Part shown: one piece after another, positions 38,811 to 39,053 of the stretch | How positions within the stretch are numbered: the first letter of the stretch is position 1 | How the letters are laid out: every line of letters begins with the position of its first letter | From: Candidatus Martarchaeota archaeon | GTDB taxonomy: Archaea; Micrarchaeota; Micrarchaeia; Micrarchaeales; Micrarchaeaceae | Direction: 5' to 3' | DNA: 39,053 bases | NCBI GenBank assembly: GCA_023474385.1 | Contig: JAMCYB010000022.1 | Coordinates: 1-39,053, forward strand | Program-made: the position numbers and the translations under genes | Notes under the pieces: model-generated | Told to the model about the DNA's origin: nothing | Databases searched by the model: none | What the model saw: only the letters and a program-made list of their open reading frames with translations

Positions 38811-39053
38811 TTATATAAAACTTCTTAGTCTGCTTCCCGTATACGTCGCTCCGCCTATGAAAGTTGCCACCTGCGTCACGAACGCGTACGTAACGGCCAT
38901 TATCAGAGATGGGTAGAAGAGTATGAGCAGCCAGAAGGAGCTCATCTCGCTGTTGACGTTCTGCAGCAGCGTTGGGAGCGGGCTCGTGGCCGTGAGCCCG
39001 TTGGTTTCCGCGCCGGCGCCCGAACCGAAGCGCGTGAGCTGCGATGCTGTTAG
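38811..39053 (-). CDS. C-terminus of a multi-pass membrane protein, cut by the right edge
   Basis: This frame is open to the right edge and ends with TAA at 38811, giving 80 residues in the window. It contains a polar Gly/Thr/Ser-rich segment, then a hydrophobic helix (SFWLLILFYPSLIMAVTYAF) and an ending VATFIGG followed by YTGSRLRSFI. A final helix followed by an IGG/LGG motif and a short tail recalls the C-terminus of VirB6/CedA-like channel proteins of archaeal and Gram-positive transfer systems. Its position as the gene before the VirB4-like genes fits. With so little sequence this stays tentative. Confidence 0.5.
   Translation of the reverse strand, partial: LTASQLTRFGSGAGAETNGLTATSPLPTLLQNVNSEMSSFWLLILFYPSLIMAVTYAFVTQVATFIGGATYTGSRLRSFI

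Noticed and set aside
1..39053. CRISPR arrays, rRNA genes and insertion-sequence transposases
   Set aside because: No regularly spaced repeats, no rRNA-like sequence and no transposase motifs were seen; the only recombinase is the partial integrase at the left edge.

Overview
The window is archaeal. It carries a Replication Factor C small subunit, topoisomerase VI subunit B, a Dim2/Pno1-type KH protein, archease, AMMECR1 and MEMO proteins, a type 2 isopentenyl diphosphate isomerase, an archaeosortase-like protein, intron-containing tRNAs and TATA-box promoters close to start codons. The very compact layout, the class II lysyl-tRNA synthetase and the many small unknown membrane proteins suggest a DPANN archaeon, perhaps Micrarchaeota-like. 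That lineage is my inference and no 16S gene is present.

Layout. (1) 1-1038: a tyrosine recombinase gene cut by the left edge, beside an intron-containing tRNA-Phe. (2) 1061-9829: a block with MBL/beta-CASP nuclease, cytidine deaminase-YunG fusion, IPP isomerase, a short IPP-isomerase-like ORF, thioredoxin reductase, a Cys-rich membrane protein, DNA polymerase IV, MEMO and a NodU-type carbamoyltransferase. (3) 9871-13773: a two-repeat beta-sandwich-like protein, RfcS, an M13 metallopeptidase and tRNA-Pro. (4) 13774-15541: an AT-rich stretch with three unrecognised ORFs and several inverted repeats. (5) 15553-21335: a second, diverged copy of carbamoyltransferase, MEMO, DinB, TrxR and MBL nuclease in exactly mirrored order and orientation, followed by a polyprenyl synthase. 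(6) 22816-31381: housekeeping and nucleic-acid genes with tRNA-Ile and a tRNA-Cys that has an insertion in its T-loop. (7) 31406-39053: a minus-strand cluster built around a VirB4/HerA-type ATPase.

Two things stand out. The first is the mirrored duplication of five genes around an AT-rich centre. The copies are well diverged and use codons differently, so the options are an old inverted duplication, acquisition from a relative, or an assembly join of two related genomes. The second is the right-hand cluster, which looks like a minimal archaeal type IV secretion or DNA-transfer machine. Its VirB4 function appears split into two membrane proteins, each resembling a VirB4 N-domain behind transmembrane helices, and a separate ATPase. 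The ATPase's C-terminal helical tail is duplicated as a free-standing small protein encoded next to it. A multi-pass protein cut by the right edge, a zinc-ribbon membrane protein, a coiled-coil/winged-helix protein and a large glycoprotein-like ectodomain protein complete the cluster.

Other unusual items are a Nudix domain fused to a family-4-like uracil-DNA glycosylase that lacks most of the iron-sulphur cysteines, and a five-cysteine membrane protein coupled to thioredoxin reductase. All family calls come from reading motifs by eye; no database search was possible.
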